From Bacillota bacterium (GTDB lineage Bacteria; Bacillota; Clostridia; Oscillospirales; Acutalibacteraceae): a stretch of DNA of 5,574 nucleotides. Position 1 is the stretch's first letter. The number at the start of each line of letters is the position of its first letter. Positions 4,806 to 5,574 of the stretch are shown one piece after another. The notes beneath the pieces are model-generated. The model was not told the origin of the DNA and ran no database searches. It was given only the letters and a program-made list of their open reading frames with translations. The translations under genes were made by a program, and so were the position numbers. The stretch spans positions 1-5,574 of the forward strand of contig JAEZRH010000035.1 in assembly GCA_023412845.1 (NCBI GenBank), given 5' to 3'.

Positions 4806-5574
4806 TTACCGGCCCGCTGCGCGCACCGCGTCCTTGAGCGAGCGGACGAACTCCGCGACATACGGCACGGCGTCTTTTCCGTATTGCTCAACGAGCCTGA
4901 CGATCGCGCTGCCGACGATGGCTCCGTCACAGTAGGAAGCCATCGTCTTCGCCTGTTCCGGGTTCGAGATGCCGAACCCCACGGCGCATGGGATTTCCGC
5001 GTACTTCCGGACGGTCCCGAAGAACGAATCGAAATCCGTTGTGAAGCTCGATCGGGTGCCGGTCACGCCCGTGGAGGAAACGCAGTACAGAAAGCCCTTC
5101 GCGCCGGAGGCGATCATGCGCACGCGGTCATGGGAGGTCGGTGCGACCAGGCGGATGGGGATGACGCCGAACCGGTCCGCGACGGACTGAATCTCCTCTT
5201 TTTCCTCGTACGGCATATCCGGAACGATGACGCCGTCCACACCATTTTCGGCGCAGAGGGAAAAGAACTTCTCCTTGCCGAAACGGAAAATGCTGTTGAG
5301 GTACAGCATCAAAAGGAGCGGCGCGTCCGTCTTTTGGCGCAGGCGGCCGACAAGGCCGAAGATGCCCGCGAGTGTCGCGCCCCCGTCGAGCGCGCGCCGG
5401 CTGGCCTTCTGGATGGTCGGGCCCTCCGCCACGGGGTCGGAGAACGGCACGCCGATCTCGACAAGGTCCGCTCCGGCGTCGATCATGGCGAGGACCAGCT
5501 TTTCCGTCGTTCCAAAATCCGGGTCGCCCGCCGTGACAAACGGGATCAGCACCTTGTGCGCGCGGCGGGGGGTG
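4806..5574 (-). CDS. trpA: Tryptophan synthase alpha subunit, N-terminus beyond the window
   Basis: TrpA cleaves indole-3-glycerol phosphate to indole and glyceraldehyde 3-phosphate, and passes indole to TrpB in the cytoplasmic alpha2-beta2 complex. There are 255 residues visible, against a usual 255-270. The frame stays open to the window edge (TPRRAHK precedes VLIPFVTAGDPD), so roughly the first dozen residues are missing. The TIM-barrel motifs are present: LIPFVTAGDPD, the catalytic Glu in DLVEIGVPFSDP, IVPDMPYEE, the loop-6 segment SSTGVTG, GFGIS and the phosphate-binding DGAIVGSAIV. The second catalytic residue, Asp60 in E. coli (LADGP), is Glu here (VAEGP, codon 5426-5424). The GTG at 5552 is in frame but lies in the first barrel strand and is not a credible start. 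TrpB is expected just upstream, outside the window; the gene is probably last in a trp operon. Confidence 0.95.
   Translation of the reverse strand, partial: TPRRAHKVLIPFVTAGDPDFGTTEKLVLAMIDAGADLVEIGVPFSDPVAEGPTIQKASRRALDGGATLAGIFGLVGRLRQKTDAPLLLMLYLNSIFRFGKEKFFSLCAENGVDGVIVPDMPYEEKEEIQSVADRFGVIPIRLVAPTSHDRVRMIASGAKGFLYCVSSTGVTGTRSSFTTDFDSFFGTVRKYAEIPCAVGFGISNPEQAKTMASYCDGAIVGSAIVRLVEQYGKDAVPYVAEFVRSLKDAVRAAGR

Noticed and set aside
4791..4810. Possible terminator after trpA
   Set aside because: Only a 4-bp stem CGCC-GGA-GGCG is visible, with a distant and interrupted U-rich stretch. It is too weak to call.
5550..5552. GTG at 5552 as the trpA start
   Set aside because: It falls at the first barrel strand (VLIPF). 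The frame continues upstream to the window edge, and TrpA normally has a helix of a dozen or more residues before this point.

Overview
The window looks like chromosomal DNA from a GC-rich member of the Clostridia (Firmicutes). The signs are strong GGAGG-type ribosome binding sites, sigma-A-like promoters with 17-bp spacers, a DegV-family protein, and a TrpA whose wording (AEGP in the active-site loop, FLYCVSSTGVTG) I associate with clostridial sequences. An Oscillospirales-type host is a guess. Hand counts give about 68% GC in one 60-base line of prfC and 50% in one line of the lipoprotein gene. No phage, transposon, CRISPR, tRNA or rRNA signal was seen, and no gene-free stretch exceeds 300 bases.

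Layout, left to right. (1) At 1-82, minus strand, is the beginning of a small protein. Its ribosome binding site follows directly after the prfC stop, and it appears to carry a one-base frameshift near base 36/37. (2) At 97-1704, minus, is prfC, encoding peptide chain release factor 3. It starts at GTG behind a perfect GGAGG and is preceded by a roughly 140-nt leader and a near-consensus promoter. (3) At 1899-3170, minus, is an Nramp (MntH-type) Mn/Fe transporter with intact DPGN and MPHN metal-site motifs. (4) At 3171-3354 is a compact divergent promoter region. It holds an extended -10 promoter facing each way, a perfect 10-bp inverted repeat with arms 33 bp apart, and a central palindrome GCCTTAAGGC. 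(5) At 3355-4206, plus, is a DegV-family fatty-acid-binding protein. (6) At 4201-4254 is a 22-bp perfect stem that acts as a shared bidirectional terminator and contains the stop codons of both convergent genes. (7) At 4249-4728, minus, is a lipoprotein with a SecD P1-head-like domain and its own promoter. (8) At 4806-5574, minus, is trpA without its N-terminus, probably the end of a trp operon beyond the window.

The genes do not form one pathway. They are housekeeping and accessory units: translation termination, metal uptake, fatty-acid handling, a cell-surface lipoprotein and tryptophan synthesis. I see no clearly undescribed system. The parts most worth a second look are the mntH/degV divergent control region, the stand-alone SecD-domain lipoprotein, the frameshifted small gene after prfC, and the Asp-to-Glu change at a catalytic position of TrpA.
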